Positions 27,353-35,822 of a stretch of DNA of 64,000 bases are shown here, piece after piece. Where the stretch lies: the NCBI GenBank assembly GCA_963794165.1, contig CAWCCT010000012.1, positions 1,240,001 to 1,304,000 of the forward strand, in the 5' to 3' direction. The DNA is from PALSA-350 sp963794165. Lineage in GTDB: Bacteria; Acidobacteriota; Terriglobia; Terriglobales; Acidobacteriaceae. Position numbers and translations under genes: made by a program. The notes beneath the pieces were generated by a model. The model had not been told where the DNA came from and did not search any database. It saw nothing but the letters and a program-made list of their open reading frames with translations. The first letter of the stretch is position 1. Every line of letters starts with the position of its first letter.

Positions 27353-27846
27353 AACGCAAAATCTCCCTCGTCATCTCGCTCTTAATCGCAGCACTCGCCC
27401 CCGCAGCCGTGGCACAGGTGCCCTTAGTCGGGTCCAGCCTCTCAGTCAATAACGTTCCGAGCACAGCGGGCACCGCAGCAGGGTACTTCGGCTATGGCAA
27501 CGGGGGGACGGGAGATGCGGATGTGATCGCAGCAAACAACGGTTCAAGTCCGAGCATCAACTTTTACTTCCTTTTGGGGACCACCCTTACCAAAGAGTTA
27601 TCGATCAACACTAATGGCAATCTCATCAGCCCCAACGGCATCCAGGGGTCGAACGTGACAGCAACGAGTACGTATACAGTGCCTAGGTACACAGTTGGCA
27701 CCTTACCGAGCGCAGCAGTCGCTGGAACCGGCGGAATGGCGCTAGTCACTGACGCCTCCAGCGCAACTGTAGGCTCCACGTGCGCGGGCGGCGGCAGCAC
27801 GCTGATGATTGCGATATCCACGGGATCCGTATGGACTTGCCACTAA
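27349..27846 (+). CDS. Tail-fibre-like protein with export signal
   Basis: The 165-residue product starts with a Sec signal (SLVISLLIAALAPAAVA, cut before QVPL), unusual for a phage virion protein. The C-terminus YTVGTLPSAAVAGTGGMALV, then SSATVGSTCAGGG and SVWTCH, is the glycine-rich end module seen at the end of many phage fibre proteins (the -TVATLPSA-...-TDG-W form). It is coupled to the previous gene by ATGA and lies ten bases before the tape measure gene. Confidence 0.6.
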   Translation: MKRKISLVISLLIAALAPAAVAQVPLVGSSLSVNNVPSTAGTAAGYFGYGNGGTGDADVIAANNGSSPSINFYFLLGTTLTKELSINTNGNLISPNGIQGSNVTATSTYTVPRYTVGTLPSAAVAGTGGMALVTDASSATVGSTCAGGGSTLMIAISTGSVWTCH

Positions 27847-27856
27847 GGAGAGCGTC

Positions 27857-29809
27857 ATGACACTGCAGGAATTGGTTGTTAAACTCGCGCTCGATAGTTC
27901 CGGACTTGACAAGGCAGCCGGCCCTGCGGGCGCTAAGCTCAAGTCGCTGGAAACTCAGGGTGCAAAGACGGAGCAGAGCGTTGAGAAGATAGGCAAGACT
28001 AGCAGCCGAGCTGCCTCTGGTGTGGGCGACCTCGCTAAGGCCCTCGGCTCGTTCTTAGCCGTACTCGGCGGGACGGTTGCAATCAAGGCTTTCGTGTCGG
28101 ACCTCATAGATAGCTCTGCGGCACTCGACCGATTGAGTAAGAATCTAGGGCTCAGCGCCGGCGATATCACAGCGTGGTCAAATGCAGCGGAAACGCTTGG
28201 CGGAAGCGCCAAAGGCATTCAAGCGTCCATGAGCATGTTGTCGAAGGCTCAGACGCAGATAGCTATCACGGGTGAGAGCAGCCTCGTGCCCTACTTCAAT
28301 TTCCTTGGTGTTTCCTTAGCAGACACAAACGGAAAAGCTCGCAAGGTGACTGATGTATTTGCAGATCTGGCGTCCAAACTAGAAGGCCGCGACCGCGCCA
28401 CGTCGCACAATATCCTCGCGGAAATGGGCTTCTCTGAAGACACTATTAACTTGATCTTGCTCGGGCGCAAAGAGCTGGACATCACCCTCAGGCATCAGAC
28501 TGAATACGCCGAGAAGATGAAGCAGTTTAGCGGCGAGGGCACAAAACTTCAGCACGCCCTCGTGGACATTAAGCAGTCTTTCACACTTCTAGGCCTCAAC
28601 CTCCTTCAGAGCGCCGCGCCGGCCCTAGAAAAGATACTGGGAGCCCTCCAGCATGTCGGCAGTTGGCTCGCTGAACACAAGGGATTCATCATTGACTTCT
28701 TCAAGGTGTTCGCGGCAGGTATCGCCATTGTGGGCGCGGCCTTGGGTGCTGCCGAGCTGGAAGACGCTCCCATCCTAGCAGCCATTTTCGCGGTGGCGGG
28801 CCTCGCTTTCGCCATAGGTCTCTTGTGGGATGACTATCAGCATTGGAAGAATGGAAGTAAATCCCTCATCCCCTGGGGCAACTGGAAGAGTGAGATTGAC
28901 GCAGCGGCTGCCGGCATGGAGTTCCTCCGAAAGATAGCCGTGACCGCGTTCGACGCCATTGCGACCGCAGCTAAGGTGGCTCAGCAAGCCATGCACGGCG
29001 ACTGGGCTGGTGCCAAGCAAACGCTCTCCAGTGGCACGGTAAAGATGAATAGAGTGATGGGGGTAAATGCCGGCCCCGATGCAGCCCACGATCAGAATGC
29101 GTCTAAGGCTGATGCTCTTGTGAAGAAGGGCGTGAAGTTGGTTAAAGAGGTCGCCCATAGTGTGACCAGTCAACAGGCGGGCTTTGAGACTGGCGGCAAA
29201 GCATCGCAGGCTGAGCTGATGGCCTACTACATGAGCAAGGGCAAGTCCAAGGATGAAGCAGCAGCCCTCGCGTCTAATGCGTGGAGTGAGAGCAGTGGCG
29301 ATCCGACGAGCGTTGGCGACCACGGTGCCGCCTATGGTCTCATGCAGTGGCACGGAGACAGGCAGGCTGACTTCAAGAAGAAATATGGTTTCGACATTCG
29401 GCAGGCGACCTGGCAGCAACAGGCTGACTTCCAGATGTTTGAGCTATCGTCCGAGGGCAAGGAATCTCGAGCCGGTAGGCACATGGCGAGGGCCAAGACT
29501 GCCGCTGAAATGGCCGCAATCGAGTCGAGGGAGAGTCAGCGCCCGGGGCTCACTCAATCAGCTAAGGATAAGGCCGCAGCATCGCGGGCCTCTCTTGCTC
29601 AGATTCTCGCCGGCGTCACGGGTGCATCCAGCAACGTGCAGATGGCCGGCACCAGGGGAGTTTCGAACGTCACGAGCAATGACAACCGCGTCAGTAATCA
29701 CATTGACAGCGTGACAATCAACGCTCCCTCCGGCAACGCTCAATCTATAGCCAGTGCGTTTCAGTCGCTCAACATATTCCCGGCAGTTGCCGTTGTGGGG
29801 GTGCGCTAA
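27857..29809 (+). CDS. Phage tail tape measure protein with tail-lysozyme domain
   Basis: 650 residues from ATG 27857 (preceded by AAGGAG). The N-terminal 200 residues are long helices; hydrophobic helices at about 285-325 (FFKVFAAGIAIVGAALGAAE and following) are typical of the part that enters the membrane. At about 450-560 lies a phage tail-lysozyme fold (MAYYMSKGKSKDEAAAL, AWSESSGDP, GLMQWHGDRQ with the expected Glu). The protein sets tail length and helps pierce the cell wall. It is short for a tape measure, implying a short tail. Confidence 0.85.
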   Translation: MTLQELVVKLALDSSGLDKAAGPAGAKLKSLETQGAKTEQSVEKIGKTSSRAASGVGDLAKALGSFLAVLGGTVAIKAFVSDLIDSSAALDRLSKNLGLSAGDITAWSNAAETLGGSAKGIQASMSMLSKAQTQIAITGESSLVPYFNFLGVSLADTNGKARKVTDVFADLASKLEGRDRATSHNILAEMGFSEDTINLILLGRKELDITLRHQTEYAEKMKQFSGEGTKLQHALVDIKQSFTLLGLNLLQSAAPALEKILGALQHVGSWLAEHKGFIIDFFKVFAAGIAIVGAALGAAELEDAPILAAIFAVAGLAFAIGLLWDDYQHWKNGSKSLIPWGNWKSEIDAAAAGMEFLRKIAVTAFDAIATAAKVAQQAMHGDWAGAKQTLSSGTVKMNRVMGVNAGPDAAHDQNASKADALVKKGVKLVKEVAHSVTSQQAGFETGGKASQAELMAYYMSKGKSKDEAAALASNAWSESSGDPTSVGDHGAAYGLMQWHGDRQADFKKKYGFDIRQATWQQQADFQMFELSSEGKESRAGRHMARAKTAAEMAAIESRESQRPGLTQSAKDKAAASRASLAQILAGVTGASSNVQMAGTRGVSNVTSNDNRVSNHIDSVTINAPSGNAQSIASAFQSLNIFPAVAVVGVR

Positions 29810-30597
29810 TGGGCGGCACTCTATACCCTTTCCCCAACGTCCCCGAGTACCCCGGCGTCCCAGCACTTATCCGACCCGCGCAAGAGGCTATCGCGAGCAG
29901 CCCGGTGCTCTCTATCGGCATCGGCTCTGCGGAGAACCTTCTCATCGGCGCTCTTCAACAGGCCGCCCAATGGGGAATATTCGATCAATCGGGCAATCAG
30001 CTTGGTCTTCTTCCCAACAGCCAGAGCACCTTGCAAGCCATCGGCGGCGCTCTCCTCTCACAACTTACAGGCTCTAATCCCACCGTGTTGTCTACCTTCT
30101 CCCTGGAGTTCTCGAAGGAGATGCGAGTGAGCGACTTCCCGGTTGAGAATGGTGGGTTCGCCAGCTACAACAAAGTGGAATTGCCAGCCAGCCCCACGGT
30201 CACGCTCATTCTTGATGGTAGCGAGAATGACAGGACGGCCTTCCTAAATCTTCTTAACGCCGCTTGCCTCAGCACAGACCTCTACAATGTCGTAACTCCT
30301 GAAGTTACTTATTACGGCTACAGCATCGAGAAGTACAGCTATTCCCGCAGATCGAGCAAAGGTACAACGCTGCTCATTGTGGAGGTTAGCCTCAAGGAGA
30401 TCCGTCAAGTCACTGCGGCACTGACCAATGCTCCAATCGTCAACCCTCAGGACGCTGCCGCCACTCCTCAGGTTAACGGCGGCAATGTGCAGCCGGCTAC
30501 TCCGGATCAATCGGCTCTGCTTTCACTGGCCACTGGGGCAAAATCTCTATGGCAATCTTCCCCCTTCGCTGCGTTATTCAACGGCGGTAGCCAATGA
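29809..30597 (+). CDS. Phage baseplate protein, Dit-like
   Basis: A 262-residue protein overlapping the tape measure gene by one base. The segment TFSLEFSKEMRVSDFPVENG and then GGFASYNKVELPASPTVTL matches the N-terminal Dit-like fold of contractile-phage baseplate proteins that follow the tape measure. The C-terminal part is Ala/Pro/Asn rich. It probably forms the ring between tail tube and spike. Confidence 0.75.
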   Translation: MGGTLYPFPNVPEYPGVPALIRPAQEAIASSPVLSIGIGSAENLLIGALQQAAQWGIFDQSGNQLGLLPNSQSTLQAIGGALLSQLTGSNPTVLSTFSLEFSKEMRVSDFPVENGGFASYNKVELPASPTVTLILDGSENDRTAFLNLLNAACLSTDLYNVVTPEVTYYGYSIEKYSYSRRSSKGTTLLIVEVSLKEIRQVTAALTNAPIVNPQDAAATPQVNGGNVQPATPDQSALLSLATGAKSLWQSSPFAALFNGGSQ

Positions 30598-31352
30598 GTT
30601 CGCAACCAATACCCTTAGGGACACTGAATCCTTGGAGTGGCGCGGGGTCGTACAACACGCTGGTGCAGATCATTCAGAATCAGCTCTCCCGAATGCAGAC
30701 GCTGACCCTCTGCCAGGTTGTGAGCTGCACGAACGACGGAGGCGTGAGTCCCTTTGGCTTCTGTGATGTGACTGTGCTCGTGAATCAAGTGGATGGCGCT
30801 GGTAATGCGGTGCCTCACGTGACGCTATACGAGGTTCCCTACATGCGGCTCCAAGGTGGCGCGAACGCGGTCATCATCGACCCCGAGCCCGGGGATATCG
30901 GCATTTTGGCGACCTGCTCGCGTGACATCACATCTGTGGTTGCTACCCAGGCGCAGAACACTCCCGGCAGCCCTCGCCAATTCAACATCTCTGACAGCTT
31001 GTACCTGGGCGGACTGCTCAATGCTGCGCCCACACAATACCTGCAATTCAACTCTGACGGCATCACTCTGCTCACCCCCGAGAAGCTTCAACTCCAAAGC
31101 ACGGGCGACACAGATATCACAGCAAGCGGAAAGATCCAGCTCCAGAGCAGCGGGGACACGGACATCACCGCTAGCGGAAACGTTGTCATCTCCGGCAACA
31201 GCATCCAGGCCGGCAGCTCTCCGGTGCCGGTGTGCTCGGAGCCGCTCATAACCTGGATCAACTCAGTACTGATCCCAGGGCTCGCTTCCCACACAATAAC
31301 CATTGCTCCACCACCCGGCGATGCGCTCACATCTACTTTTGAGGCTTCCTGA
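30594..31352 (+). CDS. Gp138-like membrane-puncturing spike protein
   Basis: 252 residues, overlapping its neighbours by four bases on the left and one on the right. The N-terminal 130 residues, with VPYMRLQGGANAVIIDPEPG followed by DIGILATCSRDITSV, match the OB-like N domain of Gp138-type spikes. Then come near-identical beta repeats QLQSTGDTDITASGKI and QLQSSGDTDITASGNV, the form of a spike needle. It would make the cell-puncturing tip. Confidence 0.75.
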   Translation: MSSQPIPLGTLNPWSGAGSYNTLVQIIQNQLSRMQTLTLCQVVSCTNDGGVSPFGFCDVTVLVNQVDGAGNAVPHVTLYEVPYMRLQGGANAVIIDPEPGDIGILATCSRDITSVVATQAQNTPGSPRQFNISDSLYLGGLLNAAPTQYLQFNSDGITLLTPEKLQLQSTGDTDITASGKIQLQSSGDTDITASGNVVISGNSIQAGSSPVPVCSEPLITWINSVLIPGLASHTITIAPPPGDALTSTFEAS

Positions 31353-32308
31353 TGCCCTCATCCTTCGACAACACGAAAGATCTGTTATTTCAGATCACCC
31401 TCGGCACCGGGTCATTTGGCTCATCCTCCGCGAATCAGATCTCACTGCAGGGATTCCGTGCAACGTGTGAGGTAGACAAGGCCGGCGGCGTGCAAATGAA
31501 CACTCTGCGTGCGGCGATCTATGGCGTGAGCGTTGACCACATGAACAGCCTGACCTCATTGCAGTGGCAGCCGGGCACCCTTAGCCGCAATCAGATTCAG
31601 GTCTTTGCTATTGACGGCTCGCAGCAAACCCTTATCTTCTCTGGCAATGTGGGCAATTGCTGGGCCAACTATACACAGATGCCAGAGGTCTTCCTTGAGA
31701 TCCAAGCGTTTGCTGGACTCATCAATCAGCTCACACCCGTGCCGCCCAGCAGTTATCAGGGGACCGTGGACGTAGCGACCACTATGAGCCAAATTGTCAA
31801 TTTGATGAACTCGACAGGAGGGACGCAATACACCTTCGAGAACAATCTCATTCAGCCAATCACGCTCAGAAACCCCTACCTCCCCGGTGCCGCGTGGGAT
31901 CAGGCGCTCTCGTTGGCGCATCAGGCCGGCATTGATATCTATCTCGACGACAACGTTTTTGCTATCTGCACAAGTCTCAACCCGCGCAACACACCGGGAC
32001 AGATCCCCCAGATATCCGCAACCAGTGGCCTTGTGGGCTATCCGACGTTTGGCTCCGATAGCAGGGGGCCAAGCATCAACCTTACGACTCTTTTCAATCC
32101 GGCAGTGGTCTTCGGTGGCCAAGTGAGCGTCGTCACAAATATCCAACCGGCCATCACCAATGCACTGACGACCCTGCCGCCGGCCCAACGTGCGGACGGT
32201 ATATGGATTGTTAACAGCATCGGCCACTCGCTATCGAGCCAAAAGCCAGATGGACCATGGTTCTCGCGGCTATCTTGCGGAAAGACACGCGTCATCACGA
32301 GCACCTAG
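31352..32308 (+). CDS. Phage baseplate hub-like protein
   Basis: 318 residues, overlapping the spike gene stop by one base. The early region with MNTLRAAIYGVSVDHMNSL and a threefold beta pattern resembles gp27/gpD-like hub proteins found next to Gp138 spikes; the end contains the SLSSQKPDGPWFSRLSC-type close seen in these. It completes the tail-tip set tape measure, Dit-like, spike, hub. No lysozyme or sheath gene follows. Confidence 0.7.
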   Translation: MPSSFDNTKDLLFQITLGTGSFGSSSANQISLQGFRATCEVDKAGGVQMNTLRAAIYGVSVDHMNSLTSLQWQPGTLSRNQIQVFAIDGSQQTLIFSGNVGNCWANYTQMPEVFLEIQAFAGLINQLTPVPPSSYQGTVDVATTMSQIVNLMNSTGGTQYTFENNLIQPITLRNPYLPGAAWDQALSLAHQAGIDIYLDDNVFAICTSLNPRNTPGQIPQISATSGLVGYPTFGSDSRGPSINLTTLFNPAVVFGGQVSVVTNIQPAITNALTTLPPAQRADGIWIVNSIGHSLSSQKPDGPWFSRLSCGKTRVITST

Positions 32309-32316
32309 GAGGCAGT

Positions 32317-32616
32317 ATGTCCACAACGAATGATGAAGTCGCCCAGCTCTTTGACAATTTTTCGCGACCAGGGCAGCGTTGTCCCGAGTGTGGCAAGGTT
32401 GGCGTTGCCGGCGAACGCCAGCGTCGTATTGTGCATTTGGAAGGGACTCGGCACTCGCTGGGCGTAAAGATACATGCGCTCTATAGCATCTGCGCCCCGT
32501 GCGGAGAGAAACCCAGGTTGCGCATTATTGAAGAATTCGACAGGGTCCTGGAGCACATGGTCTCGGCTGCCGCATACGGCCTCATGTTGGTCAAGAACCC
32601 GGATGTGGTTCAGTGA
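32317..32616 (+). CDS. Small zinc-ribbon-like protein
   Basis: ATG 32317 follows AGGAGG at the right distance. 99 residues with CPEC (residues 22-25) and CAPC (about 59-62), two pairs that could bind one zinc ion; a helical C-terminus follows. It is the first of three adjacent genes for small two-CxxC proteins after the tail module. Function unknown. Confidence 0.6.
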   Translation: MSTTNDEVAQLFDNFSRPGQRCPECGKVGVAGERQRRIVHLEGTRHSLGVKIHALYSICAPCGEKPRLRIIEEFDRVLEHMVSAAAYGLMLVKNPDVVQ

Positions 32617-32867
32617 TGCTCGCCGCTCTACTAGATGCTAGAGAGAAGTGCGCCAACTGCGAGGTATCGTTCGTCGCGGCGGGGGAGTCTAAGTTGCTGG
32701 CTGCCTTCCCAAACGGTTCTGCGTATTCGCTCTACGTGCTCTGCGGTGAATGTGGGGCTCGGGCCAGGTGCTTAGGGCTCGCCGGGATACCTACAGTGGC
32801 TCAGGACGCCCGGATTGGCCCTCATAGCTATCAGGCGAGGCGCGTCAAGGTTCAAGTTAGCGAGTAG
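32616..32867 (+). CDS. Small zinc-ribbon-like protein
   Basis: ATG 32616 overlaps the previous stop (TGATG; GTG 32613 is an alternative). 83 residues with CANC near residue 15 and CGEC near 48. Same general design as its neighbour but with little sequence in common. Function unknown. Confidence 0.55.
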   Translation: MLAALLDAREKCANCEVSFVAAGESKLLAAFPNGSAYSLYVLCGECGARARCLGLAGIPTVAQDARIGPHSYQARRVKVQVSE

Positions 32868-32869
32868 TC

Positions 32870-32885
32870 GCCCCCACGTGGGGGC
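32870..32885. repeat. 16-bp perfect palindrome
   Basis: GCCCCCACGTGGGGGC is its own reverse complement and stands between the stop of the upstream gene and the ribosome binding site (AGGAGGC) of the next. It could be a protein-binding site or, in RNA, a hairpin near the translation start. Confidence 0.7.
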
Positions 32886-32899
32886 AGGAGGCAGTAAAT

Positions 32900-33118
32900 A
32901 TGGCAGGTTGCGCGGAGTGCGGTGGTCCAGCGGGAATCAATCCCAAGACAGCAATTTTCGCCTCAGGATTGTCGGGACAATACAGCAGCCACACGCTTTG
33001 TCAGCGCTGCTGGAAGGAGGCCCTGCAACTCGGCGGACCAGGCTTGAACGTGCAGGAGAAGGCTCTCGGTCAAGCCGATGCGGCCCGTGCTCGGGCGCGA
33101 GCCAGGCGGGGATATTGA
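32900..33118 (+). CDS. Small zinc-ribbon-like protein
   Basis: 72 residues, ATG 32900 after GGAGG. CAEC at residues 4-7 and CQRC at about 34-37 suggest one zinc; the tail is Ala/Arg rich (ARARARARRG), which suggests contact with nucleic acid. Third in the series of two-CxxC genes. Confidence 0.55.
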   Translation: MAGCAECGGPAGINPKTAIFASGLSGQYSSHTLCQRCWKEALQLGGPGLNVQEKALGQADAARARARARRGY

Positions 33119-33148
33119 GTTTGCTGCAATACTCGGGGGCACCTGAGT

Positions 33149-33239
33149 AGGTTGTTCGTCTAGTGGATAGGACACGGTTAACAGTCGGAGTGCGCACCCG
33201 ATGTTCCCGAGACGTTGGTTCGAGTCCAACACAACCGCA
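33149..33239 (+). ncRNA. tRNA-like element with abnormal anticodon arm
   Basis: A perfect T arm (GTTGG-TTCGAGT-CCAAC, 33214-33230), a D arm (GTCT/GGAC around AGTGGATA, 33158-33173) and six acceptor pairs (GGTTGT 33150-33155 with ACAACC 33231-33236) are present. In place of a normal anticodon arm there is a long hairpin (33175-33209) of stacked stems CGG/CCG, AACA/TGTT and TCGG/CCGA around AGTGCGCAC. The 3' end is GCA, not CCA. It may be a decayed phage tRNA, a tRNA mimic or a target for integration. Confidence 0.4.
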
Positions 33240-33317
33240 GCAAAGCCTCTCAGAGCATTTCCAACCCGGAAGCACGGCACGGCGCGCCCGTCTGCTGAAG
33301 CCAACCTAGTAAGTCGT

Positions 33318-33548
33318 TTATGAGTGACTTGCTGCTAAGCGCCACCTAATGCGCCCCTGCAAGACTGTGTGCTGATGGTGATTTTGGCTAGGTAGTGTGT
33401 TGCCGGCGATGGACGTTATCGATTTTCCGCAACCCTCGCAACGATAAATCCCAGACCATTGAGTCGCGGTTCCTGGTTCGCATATCGCATCGAAAGCAGC
33501 GTCGTTAGACGTGCCGAGAAATTCGAAATATTTGTACAACACCGTCAT
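33318..33548 (-). CDS. Small zinc-binding-type protein (PQNHHQH motif)
   Basis: ATG 33548 follows GGAAGGTG and gives 76 residues. RCEGCGKSI and then LPSQNHHQHTV ending IRWRLAAS is a conserved small module in which Cys and His probably share a metal; I recall it in many bacterial genomes, without known function. Confidence 0.65.
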   Translation of the reverse strand: MTVLYKYFEFLGTSNDAAFDAICEPGTATQWSGIYRCEGCGKSITSIAGNTLPSQNHHQHTVLQGRIRWRLAASHS

Positions 33549-33691
33549 CTCTGTCACCTTCCGATGCGAGCATAGCGCACTTCAGCCGTTACAAAAAGAA
33601 CCGCTTCTGTGGAAAGCCGGTAACAGCTCCTAGGAAGTTTTGGACCATGCTAGGGTCACCGATTCGCCAGCGCTCCTGGCCAGCTCTGGCT

Positions 33692-33910
33692 TCAGTCTCC
33701 GTAGTTCTCGTCGAAGTAGCAGGGCTCCTCATCGGGATCACGATCGTAATTGTACGGATTTGCTTCGGGATCGAAATGTTCGATATCGATTTCCATATTC
33801 CACAGTAAAATGTCGCTGTCGTGTTGGTCGCCAACCCCCTGCAGGTTGTAGTAACTCAACTCAAGAACCTGCTCATAGGTGTTCATCTCGGTGAACTTTT
33901 CCGGATTCAT
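33692..33910 (-). CDS. Small acidic hypothetical protein
   Basis: 72 residues, ATG 33910 after AGGGGGGC. Very acidic, with about 20 Asp/Glu and almost no Lys (ends DPDEEPCYFDENYGD). Such charge resembles DNA mimics and some anti-restriction proteins, but no family match can be claimed. Confidence 0.5.
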   Translation of the reverse strand: MNPEKFTEMNTYEQVLELSYYNLQGVGDQHDSDILLWNMEIDIEHFDPEANPYNYDRDPDEEPCYFDENYGD

Positions 33911-33984
33911 TCTGCCCCCCTAAGCCCCAGTATCCGCAGATTTCGGGCTGGGTCAATATGTAATCTTTGCCTGGCAGCCTCTAA

Positions 33985-34057
33985 GACACTTTGTAGGGTG
34001 CTACGGGTCCAGAAAATCGCACCGATCGCTCCAGCGAAGCCCTAGCTTCGTGGCGAG
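33985..34057 (+). repeat. Dispersed ~70-bp repeat, copy A
   Basis: Shares GTGCTACGGGTCCAGAAAAT (and the following CGCA-CG-TCGCTCC) with copy B at 35244-35305 and the more diverged copy C at 35749-35822, which also matches its left end (ACACTTTG). A short hairpin CGAAGC-CCTA-GCTTCG ends this copy. Confidence 0.7.
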
Positions 34058-34104
34058 CACTCACAGGGCGTGAGCGCCACAGCGTCGGCGCTATAATCTC
34101 CCGC

Positions 34105-34299
34105 ATGGAAACCAGAGAGATTATCGAATCGATCGATGCAGAGATCACCCGACTGCAGCGAGTGCGCGCTCTCTTGACTGACCACACTGCGCCACTGGAA
34201 CGCGGACGCCCAAAGTCAAAGCGCCGAAAAGTCAGCGCGGAGTCACGGGCTAGGATGTCCGCAGCACAAAAGGCGAGACGGGCGCAGGCAAGACGCTGA
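34105..34299 (+). CDS. Small basic protein, METREIIESIDAEI family
   Basis: 64 residues: an acidic helical N-half (METREIIESIDAEITRLQRV) and a very basic tail (RGRPKSKRRKVSAESRAR and following), with an AT-hook-like GRPKSKR. I recall a family of this design in Acidobacteria; it may bind DNA. A TATAAT (34092-34097) stands eight bases before the ATG with no ribosome binding site: a leaderless gene. Confidence 0.7.
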   Translation: METREIIESIDAEITRLQRVRALLTDHTAPLERGRPKSKRRKVSAESRARMSAAQKARRAQARR

Positions 34300-34484
34300 C
34301 GGGCCTTTGAGGCTACTCCAAAGCTCGCAGTCGGTGGACGTAACTCGGTGCATCATCTTCGCGCTCAATGCTGGGTTGAGGCGAATGAACCTGGAGGCCC
34401 TGGCGCACACGTCCGCGAGCAGCCTCGCGGGACTACTGAGCGCTACACTGGCCCTAGATCAGTGCCTCGTAGACTGGTGCATAT

Positions 34485-35204
34485 ATGGATATAAACCACG
34501 TGTTTTTGGACGCTCCCGCAGTTCTGGTTGAACTTACAAGAGAGTTCGTCCGCCGCTGGGATGAAGAATACAAAAAGGACCCGAAATCACAGGTCACCGC
34601 CTGTTTCTTTTTAGCCACTCGAAGCGCATCTCTTCTTTGGGGCATCGGAAAGCTCATCATCGATCCGCCTACACACGACAGTTCTGAAGTTTTATCGCGT
34701 GGTTTCCTCGAAGCACGAGATTTGCTCCTGACATTTCGATTCGACCACGGTGGCACGAGGGAAAAGATCGGCTATTGGTTCGCAGGAAAAGCGGACAATT
34801 CGTGGAAGGCCGAGCACACTAAATGCGAGGACCTTATGACCAGAATTGGCCACGGGGGAGCAGAATTCAGCAAGCGTTGGAGCATGACAACCACGCTTGC
34901 GCATCCCACTATGTTTGCTTCTCACAATTCGATACTGTGTGCATCTTCTTGGGCAGGGACTCCAGAGCAGGTCTTGGATTTTCAGAGGATGATGGAATCG
35001 AAGGTCGCTGATTATCTTGCGAGCGTCGCCTCACTCATCGTCATCGCTACTTACGAGTTTCCGGGGCTCGTGTCCCTCAGATGTGACCTGAACCGGATGC
35101 CGAATATCGATTCTTTCAAGGAGAACGCTTTTGCAGTATCCAAGCCGATTCTCGACCGCATCAAGGGCGGAGATCTGCCCCCAGGTAGCTACCGCGATCG
35201 ATGA
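34485..35204 (+). CDS. Hypothetical protein
   Basis: 239 residues, the largest cargo protein of this region. Mostly helical, with a conserved-looking segment LSRGFLEARDLLLTF (about residues 72-86) and a GHGGAEF motif; the pattern resembles families of the DUF5677 kind without being decisive. It sits alone between repeat copies A and B. No signal peptide. Confidence 0.6.
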   Translation: MDINHVFLDAPAVLVELTREFVRRWDEEYKKDPKSQVTACFFLATRSASLLWGIGKLIIDPPTHDSSEVLSRGFLEARDLLLTFRFDHGGTREKIGYWFAGKADNSWKAEHTKCEDLMTRIGHGGAEFSKRWSMTTTLAHPTMFASHNSILCASSWAGTPEQVLDFQRMMESKVADYLASVASLIVIATYEFPGLVSLRCDLNRMPNIDSFKENAFAVSKPILDRIKGGDLPPGSYRDR

Positions 35205-35243
35205 TGTCGTTCGCAGAGGAGCAGGCTTCCTGACGAAACCGAC

Positions 35244-35305
35244 GTGCTACGGGTCCAGAAAATCGCAGCGGTCGCTCCTGGCCAATCCTGGCTTCGTGGC
35301 GACAG
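35244..35305 (+). repeat. Dispersed ~70-bp repeat, copy B
   Basis: Near-identical to copy A over its first 36 bp (GTGCTACGGGTCCAGAAAAT, CGCAG-CGGTCGCTCC) and again at GGCTTCGTGGCGA. It lies 40 bp after the stop of the upstream gene. Confidence 0.7.
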
Positions 35306-35361
35306 CAGGTAGCGCATACTCCCACTCAGAAGAACAAACCGGCGGCCCGTTCGCTAGATTT

Positions 35362-35661
35362 TCAAGGCTCTAAAATCTCGAATTCCGATCCTTCCGGAAA
35401 CTCAGTTCCTTTAGGAAAGTTAGTGATTATCGAGCCTACGAACACCGAGATGGGTTCCCCCGCTTTGATACGGGGTTCCGCTTCCGAGTCCACTGGGTAA
35501 TGTTTTTGCACCCAATCCCACGATCGATGATCCGCAAGAACGAAACACCCTTTGCCGATTTGCGAGTCATCACGGCTTCTCACCGGAAAGAGACGGATTT
35601 CCAAGTCATCCGGGAACGCGATGGGTTTTGCGACAAGTGCACCATAAACGTTGGCTCGCAT
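35362..35661 (-). CDS. Hypothetical protein
   Basis: 99 residues, ATG 35661 after AGAGGTGATCC. It looks like a compact beta domain (AFPDDLEIRLFPVRSRDDS, GSIITNFPKGTEF). No known motif, no signal peptide. It is flanked by repeat copies B and C. Confidence 0.55.
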   Translation of the reverse strand: MRANVYGALVAKPIAFPDDLEIRLFPVRSRDDSQIGKGCFVLADHRSWDWVQKHYPVDSEAEPRIKAGEPISVFVGSIITNFPKGTEFPEGSEFEILEP

Positions 35662-35748
35662 TGGATCACCTCTTGTTCGATTGTCTCTCTACAGTGCATG
35701 TGAAAAAGAAGGGAAGGATGTGCACAACAGGGCCATCGCAACCCCCAG

Positions 35749-35822
35749 GACACTTTGCAAGGTGCTGGGGTATCAGAATTTTGCTGCGGCGCGTCCTACG
35801 AAGCCAGGGCCTCGTAGCGCTT
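35749..35822 (+). repeat. Dispersed ~70-bp repeat, copy C
   Basis: Begins GGACACTTTGCAAGGTGCTG, aligning with copy A (AGACACTTTGTAGGGTGCTA), then diverges in step; ends in a hairpin CTACGA...TCGTAG. Confidence 0.6.
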
